From NCBI RefSeq assembly GCF_913046405.1, contig NZ_CAJWRQ010000020.1, forward strand, positions 1-33,113: a DNA stretch of 33,113 bases, in the 5' to 3' direction. The notes under the pieces were generated by a model. That model was not told the DNA's origin and searched no databases. It worked only from the letters and a program-made list of their open reading frames with translations. The translations under genes and the position numbers were made by a program. Shown here piece after piece: positions 1 through 8,255 of the stretch (position 1 is the stretch's first letter; each line of letters begins with the position of its first letter). This stretch comes from an uncultured Christiangramia sp. (lineage in GTDB: Bacteria; Bacteroidota; Bacteroidia; Flavobacteriales; Flavobacteriaceae).

Positions 1-16
1 GTAGAAAAAATTAAAT

Positions 17-48
17 AAAAAAAGCAGCTTTTTAGCTGCTTTTTTTTT
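17..48. terminator. Intrinsic terminator at end of the menaquinone-run operon
   Basis: AGCAGCT (23-29) pairs with AGCTGCT (34-40) around a TTTT loop. An A-run lies on the left and a T-run on the right, so the hairpin can work in both directions. On the minus strand it follows directly on the stop codon of the M24 peptidase gene, which it touches at 47-49. Confidence 0.8.
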
Positions 49-1366
49 ATTCCGCAGAGGGATCGATAAGTATTAAAGATGTCTGTCTCTTATTTACGTA
101 TCGAAAGCCTTCTTTTCCCCAGAATCCTGCCTCTTCCAGCATAATTCTTATATCCTTATCCCATTCTGGAATGTTCACTTCCGTATTTAATTCAATTGCG
201 TAGGCCGTGTCCTCATAAAGTGGGTAGTCCCCAGTCCCGGGAACTCCACCCTGTTGATCCCACATTCCAATGGTTGGTCCTGCAGAATGCCCGTAAAACC
301 CAAGTGGATGGGTATAGATCGAAGGTTTTAAACCTTCAGCTTTTGCCTTTTCCAGACTCGCAGCCAGAATTTCATTTCCTGTTCTGCCAGTTTTAAAATT
401 TTCAGTAAGAATATCCTGCAACCTGTTTCCTTTTGCCAGGGCTTTCTGTAAGAATTGTGGAGCTTCGGTTTCGGTATCCTGAAGAATATAAGCCATTTGC
501 TGACAATCTGTATTTAAACCTAAATATGAAATTCCGAAGTCACAATGAAGCAGATCTCCTTTCAGAATAATATCGCTTCCATTTTCATTAGAGAATGCAG
601 TGATATGATCTACAAGTTGCTCGTTACTCCTCTGAATATCCACGGTTGGATGAAACCAGGTTTCCAGTCCCAGATCGGTCACTTTTTGTCGTAACCACCA
701 GACCACATCATCTGTAGTAGTTACTCCCGACTCTATCACTTGAGTGCTAAAGGCTTCTTGAATGACCTCATGCGTTAGTTCCACCAATGAACTAAATAGT
801 AGCATCTCTTTAAGAGTTCGGGTTTCTACCCAACCTACGGCAAGATCTTCCGCAGAAATCAACCTCGAATGATATTCTTGCGGCAAACTTTTTAGAAGTT
901 CCTCATAATCGGTTTTAACCAATCCGTCTGCAAGACCATAATTCTCAGAAATATTGATCCCGATTTTTTCTGGATTCCGAGAGCTAATGATATCTGCGAG
1001 TGCTTTCCATTGATTAGGCTGCTTCTCCTTGTCCCAGGCAGACTTGATAGCATCGCCAATATTATAACGGGCGACCGCAAGTTTTTCTATAGAATCTCCC
1101 CTTCTGGAAAACACCAGCATGGTTCGTCTTCTCGCATTTAGCCAGGTGGAAGGAAGCATGGTTTTCATCACAGGATCTTCATTATATTCTCTTGAAATAA
1201 TCACCCACATATCAATTTCAGCTCGATCCATCAAGACTGGCAGAAGCCTATCAAATCGCTCAGCAAGTATCTCATCGCGAATAGATGCGCGATCTTTTTC
1301 TGAAAGTATTTGGGTTTGAGCACTAAAAGTGAGCATACAAAGTATAAAACCTAGTAAATAACGCAT
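47..1366 (-). CDS. Secreted M24 family metallopeptidase (Xaa-Pro aminopeptidase/prolidase-like)
   Basis: The protein has 439 residues with an N-terminal signal peptide (about 1-19, ending SAQTQ), so it probably acts in the periplasm. The C-terminal half is a pita-bread M24 domain. The metal ligands expected for the family can be placed: D276 (in HCDFG), D287 (in NTDCQ), H353 with H360 nearby (in HPLGFYGH), E392 (in IELNTE) and E411 or E412. M24 enzymes remove or split residues next to proline using two metal ions; the exact substrate cannot be read from sequence. It is the last gene of a long minus-strand run, 24 bases after the CIA30 gene, and is followed by an intrinsic terminator. The first ATG is chosen because it opens the signal peptide. 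Confidence 0.88.
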   Translation of the reverse strand: MRYLLGFILCMLTFSAQTQILSEKDRASIRDEILAERFDRLLPVLMDRAEIDMWVIISREYNEDPVMKTMLPSTWLNARRRTMLVFSRRGDSIEKLAVARYNIGDAIKSAWDKEKQPNQWKALADIISSRNPEKIGINISENYGLADGLVKTDYEELLKSLPQEYHSRLISAEDLAVGWVETRTLKEMLLFSSLVELTHEVIQEAFSTQVIESGVTTTDDVVWWLRQKVTDLGLETWFHPTVDIQRSNEQLVDHITAFSNENGSDIILKGDLLHCDFGISYLGLNTDCQQMAYILQDTETEAPQFLQKALAKGNRLQDILTENFKTGRTGNEILAASLEKAKAEGLKPSIYTHPLGFYGHSAGPTIGMWDQQGGVPGTGDYPLYEDTAYAIELNTEVNIPEWDKDIRIMLEEAGFWGKEGFRYVNKRQTSLILIDPSAE

Positions 1367-1390
1367 AAGTATAAGATGATGGGAATGGAT

Positions 1391-1921
1391 TTATTTCAGC
1401 CGAATATAGTCTATCAATAAACTGAATTCTTCATTTTTTTTATTGCCAATAAGAAAGGTGATTTCCTGTATGATATCATGGTCCCAGTTGGGAATATCTA
1501 ATTTTCTACCTCGAAACCCAGGATACATTTTTGCTAAATCAAGCTCAATTTCCTGCCATTCTCCATTGGTAGAGAATTCCTGTATATAGGAGTGACGATC
1601 ATTCAATTTGTTCTTGAGTCGGAATTGATAATTCTTACCATCCCCTTTAAGCCTTATCATTGCTTTGCTGAACGTCTTTACTCCTTCTACATTCAATCGA
1701 TGTCGAACTGAAGCAAAACCTCCATTGTTTTCAAGAGAAACATTACCGCTAAATCTGGCATGTCCAACTTCGGTAAGACTGATCTCTGCATTGGATCTAC
1801 AGCCCATTACGCGATCTTCCAATACCACCCATTCACTGATTTTGGTATCGGAATTAAAATCGAAAATTAATTTTTCATTCACATTGAACAAGATTATAAT
1901 GATAAGAGCAGTTCTAATCAT
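1391..1921 (-). CDS. CIA30 family protein
   Basis: The protein has 176 residues and resembles the CIA30 family (named for a mitochondrial complex I assembly factor), a beta-sandwich fold related to carbohydrate-binding modules. The hallmark is near the N-terminus (FDFNSDTKISEWVVLEDRVMG, residues about 20-40), followed by GGFASVR (about 67-73) and a C-terminal strand LLIDYIRLK. The first 12 residues are hydrophobic, perhaps a short secretion signal, but no clear cleavage site is seen. It starts 3 bases after the menE stop codon and lies 24 bases before the M24 gene, so it is in the same transcript. Bacterial members have no settled function; a link to complex I should not be assumed from the family name. 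Confidence 0.8.
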   Translation of the reverse strand: MIRTALIIIILFNVNEKLIFDFNSDTKISEWVVLEDRVMGCRSNAEISLTEVGHARFSGNVSLENNGGFASVRHRLNVEGVKTFSKAMIRLKGDGKNYQFRLKNKLNDRHSYIQEFSTNGEWQEIELDLAKMYPGFRGRKLDIPNWDHDIIQEITFLIGNKKNEEFSLLIDYIRLK

Positions 1922-1924
1922 GAT

Positions 1925-3019
1925 TTAGGACACTTTGCTTTTCGCAGTATTTTCACGGTGAATCTTGCCGTTTGGAGTTTCTTCGAATTTAGCGATTAAA
2001 TAGATCTTTCTTGGTTTCTCATATTTCCCAAGCGATTTCATATTCCCAACCATTTCCCTAAGCTCGGTTAGTCTTTCTTCGGAAAAATCATCTTCCACAA
2101 ACATGACTACTTTTTCACCCAGAGCATCATCTGGCATAGAAGTGATGAAGAATCGATGATCGAGTTTCTTATTGATCTTACGTTCTATTTCTTCAGGAAA
2201 TATCTTTATTCCTCCGGAATTGATCACATTATCATATCTCCCTTTCCAGATAAACTTTTTATAAGTAATGATTTCGACAACATCGTTCGTAACGATTTCC
2301 TCGTCCAGTACTTTTGGAGCTTTGATCACAAGACAATCGCGGTCATCTTTAGTAATACTTACATTTGGTAATAATTTGAAGGCTTTTGATACTTTCTTCT
2401 TCGTAGGATTTAAACGTTTTGCGGCTATATGACTACAGGTTTCCGTCATGCCGTAGGTTTCATAAATCCGTGTATCTATATCGGTCAGCATTTTTCGTAA
2501 CCTTGGTGAAACTGCTCCTCCACCAATAATAAGTTTTTTTACCAGATGAAGCCTGCCTATGGAATTGTCAAGTTGGAAAGGGGTCATCGCTGAAAAATCG
2601 TAAACCTTAAATAGTTGATCGAAAGGATTTGATGATGGTGAAACCGAATCCAGGTCCCAACCTAAAAACATTGCTCTTACCAGCATCATTTTTCCTGCTA
2701 TATAATCTACAGGAAGACATAATAATGCTTTGGTATGGTTGGGAAGTTTAAAGAATTTTGAAGTCGCCAACGCTGAGTTGATCATGTGCTCCTTGGTAAG
2801 CCTGATCTTTTTGGGTTTCCCGGTAGACCCCGAAGTATGTACTTCAATATAATCTGTCGGTTTTAACCAGTCCAGCAGGAAATTACCAATTTGCTGTTCA
2901 AACGGCTCACCTTCCTTGATATAACTATAAGCGATATGCTTCAATTCGGCATTTGTGAAGTGCCGTTTGTTCAACCTAAAGTCAGGGTGAGTTTCAGGAA
3001 TCTTGTAATTATTATTCAT
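1925..3019 (-). CDS. menE: o-Succinylbenzoate-CoA ligase, short Bacteroidota form
   Basis: This is an acyl-adenylate-forming enzyme that activates o-succinylbenzoate with ATP and CoA in menaquinone synthesis. Visible motifs are the ATP loop HTSGSTGKPK (61-70), YGMTET (189-194), WKGRYDNVINSGG (about 270) and the catalytic C-terminal lysine in NGKI (K352). At 364 residues it is much shorter than the usual 450-490: only about 60 residues precede the ATP loop, so much of the N-terminal subdomain is missing. No frameshift or upstream remnant is seen, so this looks like a compact lineage form. The assignment as menE rather than another AMP ligase rests on menC and menA in the same run. The start is 69 bases after the CPBP gene; CIA30 follows after 3 bases. 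Confidence 0.88.
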   Translation of the reverse strand: MNNNYKIPETHPDFRLNKRHFTNAELKHIAYSYIKEGEPFEQQIGNFLLDWLKPTDYIEVHTSGSTGKPKKIRLTKEHMINSALATSKFFKLPNHTKALLCLPVDYIAGKMMLVRAMFLGWDLDSVSPSSNPFDQLFKVYDFSAMTPFQLDNSIGRLHLVKKLIIGGGAVSPRLRKMLTDIDTRIYETYGMTETCSHIAAKRLNPTKKKVSKAFKLLPNVSITKDDRDCLVIKAPKVLDEEIVTNDVVEIITYKKFIWKGRYDNVINSGGIKIFPEEIERKINKKLDHRFFITSMPDDALGEKVVMFVEDDFSEERLTELREMVGNMKSLGKYEKPRKIYLIAKFEETPNGKIHRENTAKSKVS

Positions 3020-3088
3020 ACTTCAAGCTAAGTTGGACATTCACCGATTACTTAAAGTTAAGAATTTGCAATTAAATTCCTGAATATC

Positions 3089-4003
3089 CTAAGTAATTGT
3101 TACATTTTCAGGTCTTTTCACTCTTCCGAAGAGTTTTTCAGACCAGTTATTCCATTTATATTTCCTGGCAAAGATGAAAAGGAAGATAGGGTAAATGATT
3201 AAAACGGGAATTAATACATCCCAGCCTGCAGAAGGTTCTGATACATCCTTTAAGATGGAATTGGTCTGGAAGGCAGTCCAGTCGGCAGTAACAAGTAAGG
3301 CTGTAATTAAATTATTCGCAGCATGAAATCCTAAAGCAAGCTCCATTCCCTCATCCATCAAGGTCATGATTCCAAGCATAAAACCAGTTCCAATATAATA
3401 GATCATAATTATATTACCCAGTTTGGTAACTTCAGGATTAAAATAATGTAAACCCCCAAAAATCACAGAAGTAAGCACCAAAGGTATCCACCTGTTTTTA
3501 GCAAGCACACCTATCCCCTGCATCAAATAACCTCTGAAGAAATATTCCTCAAAACTCGTTTGAATAGGAATCAGAAAAACTGATATCAATAGCAGGTATA
3601 AAAAAGGTTCCCATTGAAAATTAAAAACATAATTCTGCGGATTCGAATAATAATCCAGTACAGTAATTCCAATGTTGAATACGGCAACCAGGGCAAAGGC
3701 GAACCAGAATCTACTCCAGTCTACTTTTTGTCGACTGGTGGTCAGGGTTTTAATTGGCTGTTTATGAACATATTTGACCCAAAGCAAGAGCCCGGCAAGA
3801 AATACAAGAAATGACAGCAAATTCTCGAAAAGCACCCTGTTGGAACCTTTACTTTCAATTTGTTGTCGCATCATTTCATTCACATCCAGATCTAGCATTT
3901 CGACCGCTACATAGTTGAGAGACATTAGGCCAAAAAACAGAATTGGAATCACCAGATATCTCCAGAAAGAATGTTCGTATTTGAACGCCTGCGCTATAAA
4001 CAT
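3089..4003 (-). CDS. CPBP family intramembrane glutamic endopeptidase
   Basis: This is an integral membrane protein of 304 residues with several hydrophobic segments (about 14-35, 62-76, 98-116, 132-149, 172-186, 198-216, 262-280). It carries the three CPBP/Abi motifs: EExxxR (E152, E153, R157 in FEEYFFRG), FxxxH (H186 in FGGLHYF) and HxxxN (H227, N231). The family is related to the Rce1 CAAX prenyl protease, where the glutamate activates water inside the membrane. Substrates of the bacterial members are mostly unknown. It sits between menC (7-base gap) and menE (69-base gap), so it is co-transcribed with menaquinone genes. A role in prenyl-lipid or membrane protein handling is inference only. 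Confidence 0.85.
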   Translation of the reverse strand: MFIAQAFKYEHSFWRYLVIPILFFGLMSLNYVAVEMLDLDVNEMMRQQIESKGSNRVLFENLLSFLVFLAGLLLWVKYVHKQPIKTLTTSRQKVDWSRFWFAFALVAVFNIGITVLDYYSNPQNYVFNFQWEPFLYLLLISVFLIPIQTSFEEYFFRGYLMQGIGVLAKNRWIPLVLTSVIFGGLHYFNPEVTKLGNIIMIYYIGTGFMLGIMTLMDEGMELALGFHAANNLITALLVTADWTAFQTNSILKDVSEPSAGWDVLIPVLIIYPIFLFIFARKYKWNNWSEKLFGRVKRPENVTIT

Positions 4004-4010
4004 AATTTTC

Positions 4011-5045
4011 TTAAAATTTAAAATCCCAGTTTACCTGAGGATCATATTGAATTTTACCATCCTGCACCAGCAACGGACTGGTAAAGTTATTTGTATACAA
4101 ACCACCAGTTCCCAAACCTTGGGGAAGATCTGTATCCAGCGTGTAAGTCCACTGTGCAATTGCATTTAGCCCAACATTGCTTTCCAGTGCGCTGGTGATC
4201 CACCATTTCACCTGGTTAGATTCACAGATATCGATCCATTCCTGGGTACCTTTCATTCCACCGATCAAACTTGGTTTGTATATGGCATATTGTGGTTGTA
4301 TAGTTTGTATCAGTTTTGCCTTTTCTGTTACATCTGTGACTCCTATCAATTCCTCATCCAGGGCAATTGGAATTGGTGTGTTGGCGCATAAACGCGTCAT
4401 TTCTGAAATTTGGCCCTGTTTTATAGGCTGTTCAATGCTGTGAAGATCGAATTTAGAAAGCTGCTCTAATTTTTTCAATGCTTCGGCTGGATGAAATGCT
4501 CCGTTGGCATCGACTCTCAGCTCCATAGTTTCTGCGGAAAAATTCTTCCGGATAGATTTCAGTAATCCAATTTCAGTTTCAAAATCTATCGCGCCTATTT
4601 TCAGCTTTATACAGCGAAATCCCTGCTCAATCTTTTCTGAAATTTGTTTTTTCATGAACTCCCTGTCCCCCATCCAAATGAGTCCGTTTATTGCAATATG
4701 ATCATTTCCCTGAGTAAATTCCGAAGGAAATAATTCAAAAGGAGTGCTTGATTCGAGGCTACGAAACGCCATTTCAACTCCGAACTGGATACTGGGGAAT
4801 TCGCGTAATTCTTCCCACAGCATTTCCTTTCCCAGGTTGATATTTTCACATACCCAATGTAGCTTATCCTCGTAATCTGGACGATCATCATAACTTAATG
4901 ATCTTAGAATTCCACATTCACCTATACCATAGCGTCCATTATCCTCGATCTTCAGAAACCACGTTTCTTTTTCAGTAAGAACGCCCCGGGAAGTTCCACT
5001 GGGGCGTTTGAATTCTAAAAGGTATCGTTTGTAAGAAGCTTTCAT
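4011..5045 (-). CDS. menC: o-Succinylbenzoate synthase
   Basis: This is an enolase-superfamily enzyme of 344 residues that dehydrates SHCHC to o-succinylbenzoate in menaquinone synthesis. The barrel active site is readable: the KxK pair K147/K149 (in IKLKIG), metal ligands D179 (RVDANG), E205 (SIEQP) and D230 (ALDEEL), and the opposite lysine K257 (YKPSLIGG). Other enolase-superfamily activities such as dipeptide epimerase share these residues. The choice of menC comes from its place between menA and menE in one operon. It starts 2 bases after the upstream hydrolase gene, which suggests translational coupling. Confidence 0.9.
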   Translation of the reverse strand: MKASYKRYLLEFKRPSGTSRGVLTEKETWFLKIEDNGRYGIGECGILRSLSYDDRPDYEDKLHWVCENINLGKEMLWEELREFPSIQFGVEMAFRSLESSTPFELFPSEFTQGNDHIAINGLIWMGDREFMKKQISEKIEQGFRCIKLKIGAIDFETEIGLLKSIRKNFSAETMELRVDANGAFHPAEALKKLEQLSKFDLHSIEQPIKQGQISEMTRLCANTPIPIALDEELIGVTDVTEKAKLIQTIQPQYAIYKPSLIGGMKGTQEWIDICESNQVKWWITSALESNVGLNAIAQWTYTLDTDLPQGLGTGGLYTNNFTSPLLVQDGKIQYDPQVNWDFKF

Positions 5046-5047
5046 AA

Positions 5048-5728
5048 CTATACTTCAACAGATTCACCAATATCGAGCAGTAAAAGATCTTTACCCTTGG
5101 CGGCAAATTTCTTTTTAGCATCATCATGATCGATTTCAATAAAACCGAAGGTATCATAGTGACATCCAAGGATACGATTACATTCGATGAAATCACTGGC
5201 GAGGATGGCATCTTCTACACCCATGGTAAAGTTATCGCCAATTGGAAGCACGGCGAGGTCAATTTTAGTTCTCATGGGTATCAATTTCATGTCGAGCGTT
5301 AGAGCTGTGTCACCGGCGATATAAATATTCCCGCTATCAGTTTCGATCACAAAACCGCCGGGTTGTCCTCCATACTTGCCATCTGGAAATGAACTGGTAT
5401 GCAAAGCATTCACGTATTTCACCTTTCCAAAGTCAAAATCCCAGCTACCTCCGTGATTCATTGGATGTACCTCAAAGCCTTTATCTCCATAATGATTGGC
5501 GATCTCGTAATTACTAACGATCTTGGCGCCCGTATTTTTAGCGATTGCTTCAGCATCCAGCACATGATCTTCATGTGCATGGGTAAGCAAAATATAATCA
5601 GCTTTTAATTTTTTAATGTCTACTTTATCCTTGGATAGATCGTTCCCGGTAATAAAAGGATCTACCAGAATGTTCTTATCTCCAATTTCCAAAGCGAGGG
5701 TATTCTGCCCGTAAAATGTAATTTTCAT
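5048..5728 (-). CDS. UPF0173-type metallo-beta-lactamase-fold hydrolase
   Basis: The protein has 226 residues, about the size of the UPF0173 family. The metal-binding signature HxHxDH is complete (H50, H52, D54, H55 in THAHEDH), followed by H110 (NALHTSS), D140 (YIAGDTALT) and H190 (GCHYDTF), giving a two-metal site. There is no signal peptide, so it is cytoplasmic. Enzymes of this fold hydrolyse esters, thioesters, lactams or phosphodiesters; the substrate of this family is not established. It lies between menA (87 bases upstream) and menC (2 bases downstream), which hints at a step in menaquinone synthesis or a housekeeping role. Confidence 0.85.
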   Translation of the reverse strand: MKITFYGQNTLALEIGDKNILVDPFITGNDLSKDKVDIKKLKADYILLTHAHEDHVLDAEAIAKNTGAKIVSNYEIANHYGDKGFEVHPMNHGGSWDFDFGKVKYVNALHTSSFPDGKYGGQPGGFVIETDSGNIYIAGDTALTLDMKLIPMRTKIDLAVLPIGDNFTMGVEDAILASDFIECNRILGCHYDTFGFIEIDHDDAKKKFAAKGKDLLLLDIGESVEV

Positions 5729-5815
5729 AAAAAAAGTTTTTCGGTTTTTATAAAATTAAGGATTCGGCTAAATTCTTATAATTAGCTGGCTATATAGTTT
5801 TGTTAAACTTAAACC

Positions 5816-6718
5816 TTAGAGCACAAGTCCTATCGCAAATAGAATTGAGATTCCAAATGTGGAAAGCGCCACTATCTTTAACTCGGGATCCAGATCTTTA
5901 GGGTTCTCATTTTTACCTACGCGTATTAAATGAAAAATGAGTGGAATAAAACCTACCAGATACATATAATCATCCAGTTCCCTGGATACCATTGCTGAAT
6001 ATATCATCATAAAGAACAAAGCTCCAATAATTAACAGGTAATGGTAATTCTTCGCCTTTCGCTCTCCCAATTTCACCACCAGCGTATTTTTACCAGCTTT
6101 CGCATCTGAAATTCTATCCCGAAGATTATTAAGGTTGAGAACCGCGACACTTAAAAAACCAATGGCTACTGCCAGTAAGAAGCTTACAAAGTTGTGATCA
6201 TGAGTATATAAGAAGTAACTACCATAGACGGCAACGAGTCCAAAAAATATAAAAACGAATATATCCCCTCTACCGCGATAACCATAGGCAGAATTCCCAA
6301 CCGTGTATTTGATCGCAGCGACGATAGCACCTATTCCCAATATCAAAAACACCAGCGCAGCGATCCAATTTTCGTCTTCGAAAGAAGCATAGATCAGTAA
6401 TACAGCTAGTATAAAAGTTGCAACCGCGGTAATAACCATCGCACGAAGCATTTCCTTCTGAGTAATGATCCCACTTTGTAAGGCACGCATGGGTCCTATT
6501 CGATCTTCATTATCGGTTCCTTTGACCCCGTCACCGTAGTCATTTGCAAAGTTTGATAAAATTTGTAATCCAAGTGTAGTTCCTAGAGCAAGACTAAAAA
6601 TTGCGAGGTTGAATTGTCCTTGTTGCGCAGCGATACTACTTCCTACAATTATCCCTGAAATAGATAATGGAAGTGTTCTCAGCCTTGCCGCACCAACCCA
6701 GGTTGAAAATTTGCTCAT
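5816..6718 (-). CDS. menA: 1,4-Dihydroxy-2-naphthoate polyprenyltransferase
   Basis: This is a UbiA-superfamily membrane prenyltransferase of 300 residues with about eight to nine hydrophobic helices. It attaches the polyprenyl chain to DHNA to give demethylmenaquinone. The two Asp-rich Mg-diphosphate motifs are present: NDYGD (N59-D63), followed by KGTDNEDR, and the second motif NLRDRISDAK (D201, D205). The combination NDYxDxxxGTD is typical of MenA rather than of UbiA or heme O synthase. Its ATG directly abuts the stop codon of holA with no gap, so the two are probably coupled. menC and menE follow in the same direction. Confidence 0.92.
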   Translation of the reverse strand: MSKFSTWVGAARLRTLPLSISGIIVGSSIAAQQGQFNLAIFSLALGTTLGLQILSNFANDYGDGVKGTDNEDRIGPMRALQSGIITQKEMLRAMVITAVATFILAVLLIYASFEDENWIAALVFLILGIGAIVAAIKYTVGNSAYGYRGRGDIFVFIFFGLVAVYGSYFLYTHDHNFVSFLLAVAIGFLSVAVLNLNNLRDRISDAKAGKNTLVVKLGERKAKNYHYLLIIGALFFMMIYSAMVSRELDDYMYLVGFIPLIFHLIRVGKNENPKDLDPELKIVALSTFGISILFAIGLVL

Positions 6719-7723
6719 TTAATTCATGATTTTTACAAGAAGTTCTTTTAGAAGATCTCCCTGTGAAACGTTTGCAGCGCCTACCCCTTTGCTTTTCACA
6801 TCAGTTTCATGCAGATCACTAATCACCTTACTTACTTTTTTCATTGGAAAATTTCTCGCTGCAGTGATATAATCACCCACGAAGTAAGGACTTATTTTTA
6901 ATTGCTTTGAAACCGCTCCCTTGGATTTGTCATTAAGACCATGGTATTGCAGGATCTGGGAAAAATAGGAAAACAACAGACTAATGGTCACTACCAGTGG
7001 ATTGTCTTTAGGATTCTGAGCAAAATAATTGATTATTCTATGCGCCTTCAAAGTATCTCTTTCTCCAATCGCTTTACGCAATTCGAAATTGTTGAAATCT
7101 TTGCTAATCCCGATATTTTCTTCAATGATCTCCGGACTAATAAGCGTTTCCTTCTTGCAAATAAGCTGAAGCTTTTGAAGTTCATTATCGATCTTCCCAA
7201 GATCTGTTCCCAGGAATTCAACCAGCATTTGAGAAGCCTTTGGAGAAATTGAATATCCCCGACTTTTCATTGTCTTCATGATCCAATCTCCCACCTGGTT
7301 CTCATAAAGTCGTTTGCTTTCGAAAATAAGACCATTTTTCGCAATGGTTTTATGCAGCTTCCGGCGCTTATCGATCTTTTTATATTTATAACACATCACC
7401 AGTACCGTGGTAGGCTGAGGATTTTCAGCGTAATCTGCCAGTTTCTCGATAGTCCGGGAAAGATCCTGAGCTTCTTTTACGATAATTACCTGCCTTTCGG
7501 CCATCATGGGATACCGCTTTGCATTGCTCACGATCTCCTCGATATTCGTATCTCTTCCGTAGAGGGTCATTTGATTAAAACCCTTTTCTTCTTCGGAAAG
7601 AAGATTGTCTGCGATATAATTCGAAATTCCGTCTATATAAAAGGTTTCCTCACCCATCAGGAAATAGATAGGTTTAATATCACCTTGTTTAATCTCGTTT
7701 ACAATTTTTCTGGCTTCGTCCAT
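6719..7723 (-). CDS. holA: DNA polymerase III delta subunit
   Basis: This is the clamp-loader delta subunit that opens the sliding clamp. It has 334 residues, close to the 343 of E. coli HolA. The N-terminal signature is GDIKPIYFLMGEETFYID (about 14-31), followed by the AERQVIIVKEAQDL strand (about 75-88) and the helical C-terminal domain with FFAQNPKDNPLVV-type sequence near 230. As usual for delta, no complete Walker A motif is seen. It is the first gene of the minus-strand run and shares an 82-base divergent region with the plus-strand HsdR-N gene. Its stop abuts the menA start. Confidence 0.92.
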   Translation of the reverse strand: MDEARKIVNEIKQGDIKPIYFLMGEETFYIDGISNYIADNLLSEEEKGFNQMTLYGRDTNIEEIVSNAKRYPMMAERQVIIVKEAQDLSRTIEKLADYAENPQPTTVLVMCYKYKKIDKRRKLHKTIAKNGLIFESKRLYENQVGDWIMKTMKSRGYSISPKASQMLVEFLGTDLGKIDNELQKLQLICKKETLISPEIIEENIGISKDFNNFELRKAIGERDTLKAHRIINYFAQNPKDNPLVVTISLLFSYFSQILQYHGLNDKSKGAVSKQLKISPYFVGDYITAARNFPMKKVSKVISDLHETDVKSKGVGAANVSQGDLLKELLVKIMN

Positions 7724-7764
7724 AGAGGAGTTTACGGCGATTTAGAATTGATGGAAAACTGAAG

Positions 7765-7779
7765 GTGATATTTTATCAC
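7765..7779. repeat. Short inverted repeat between divergent genes
   Basis: GTGATA-TTT-TATCAC is a perfect 6-base inverted repeat with a 3-base spacer in the 82-base region between holA and the HsdR-N gene. Its size and place suit an operator for a dimeric repressor, but no copy was noticed elsewhere in the window and it may be chance. Confidence 0.3.
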
Positions 7780-7793
7780 TGAATAATCTTCAT

Positions 7794-7801
7794 TACTTTT
7801 G
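7794..7801 (+). promoter_or_regulatory. Candidate -7 box (TAnnTTTG) of the HsdR-N gene
   Basis: TACTTTTG fits the Bacteroidota -7 consensus TAnnTTTG. It ends only 4 bases before the ATG at 7806, so transcription would begin at or near the start codon (leaderless or nearly so). No clear -33 TTG was found at the usual spacing. Confidence 0.35.
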
Positions 7802-7805
7802 AAAA

Positions 7806-8255
7806 ATGCAGAAGCTGAATTTCCCATCCTACTCATTTCGGTTCAAAAATAATCAAAATAAAGTAGCTGTATTTGACGATCTACGGAAAAAGTTTATCAT
7901 CCTTACGCCTGAAGAATGGGTACGTCAACATACCGTTAAGTTTCTGGAAAAAGAAAAAAATTACCCGGTAAGTCTTATCAATGTTGAAAAGCAATTAAAG
8001 ATCGCCGGTCTTACGAAAAGGTATGATGTGGTTGTCTTCGAGCCAAAAGGTAATATCCATATTATCGTGGAATGTAAAGCACCTAAAATTAAGATCACCC
8101 AGGACACCTTCGACCAGATCGCCAGGTATAACCTTAGCTTAAAAGCAAATTATTTGATGGTAACTAACGGGATTGAACATTACTTTTGCCAGATGGATTA
8201 TGAAAAGGAAACCTATATATTTCTAACCGAATTACCGGAATATCAACGAGCATGA
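7806..8255 (+). CDS. Stand-alone HsdR N-terminal (PD-(D/E)XK) domain protein
   Basis: The protein has 149 residues and resembles the N-terminal nuclease domain of type I restriction HsdR subunits (HSDR_N-like). The PD-(D/E)XK core is visible: D74 (KRYDVVVFE), then E89-x-K91 (IIVECKAP), followed by a helix with Q99 and Q104 (TQDTFDQIARYN). The helicase and translocase parts of HsdR are absent, and no HsdM or HsdS is near, so this is not a restriction system. Its stop overlaps the start of the glycosyltransferase gene in an ATGA. It is divergent from holA. A nuclease or DNA-binding role is possible; the true function is unknown. Confidence 0.8.
   Translation: MQKLNFPSYSFRFKNNQNKVAVFDDLRKKFIILTPEEWVRQHTVKFLEKEKNYPVSLINVEKQLKIAGLTKRYDVVVFEPKGNIHIIVECKAPKIKITQDTFDQIARYNLSLKANYLMVTNGIEHYFCQMDYEKETYIFLTELPEYQRA

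Noticed and set aside
1391-1921. Complex I assembly factor
   Set aside because: The CIA30 family name suggests it, but no nuo genes are in the window and bacterial members are not shown to assist complex I.
7806-8255. Remnant of a type I restriction-modification system
   Set aside because: Only the N-terminal HsdR-like domain is present, with an intact frame, tight coupling to a glycosyltransferase gene and no hsdM or hsdS nearby. It looks like a complete small gene, not a broken one.
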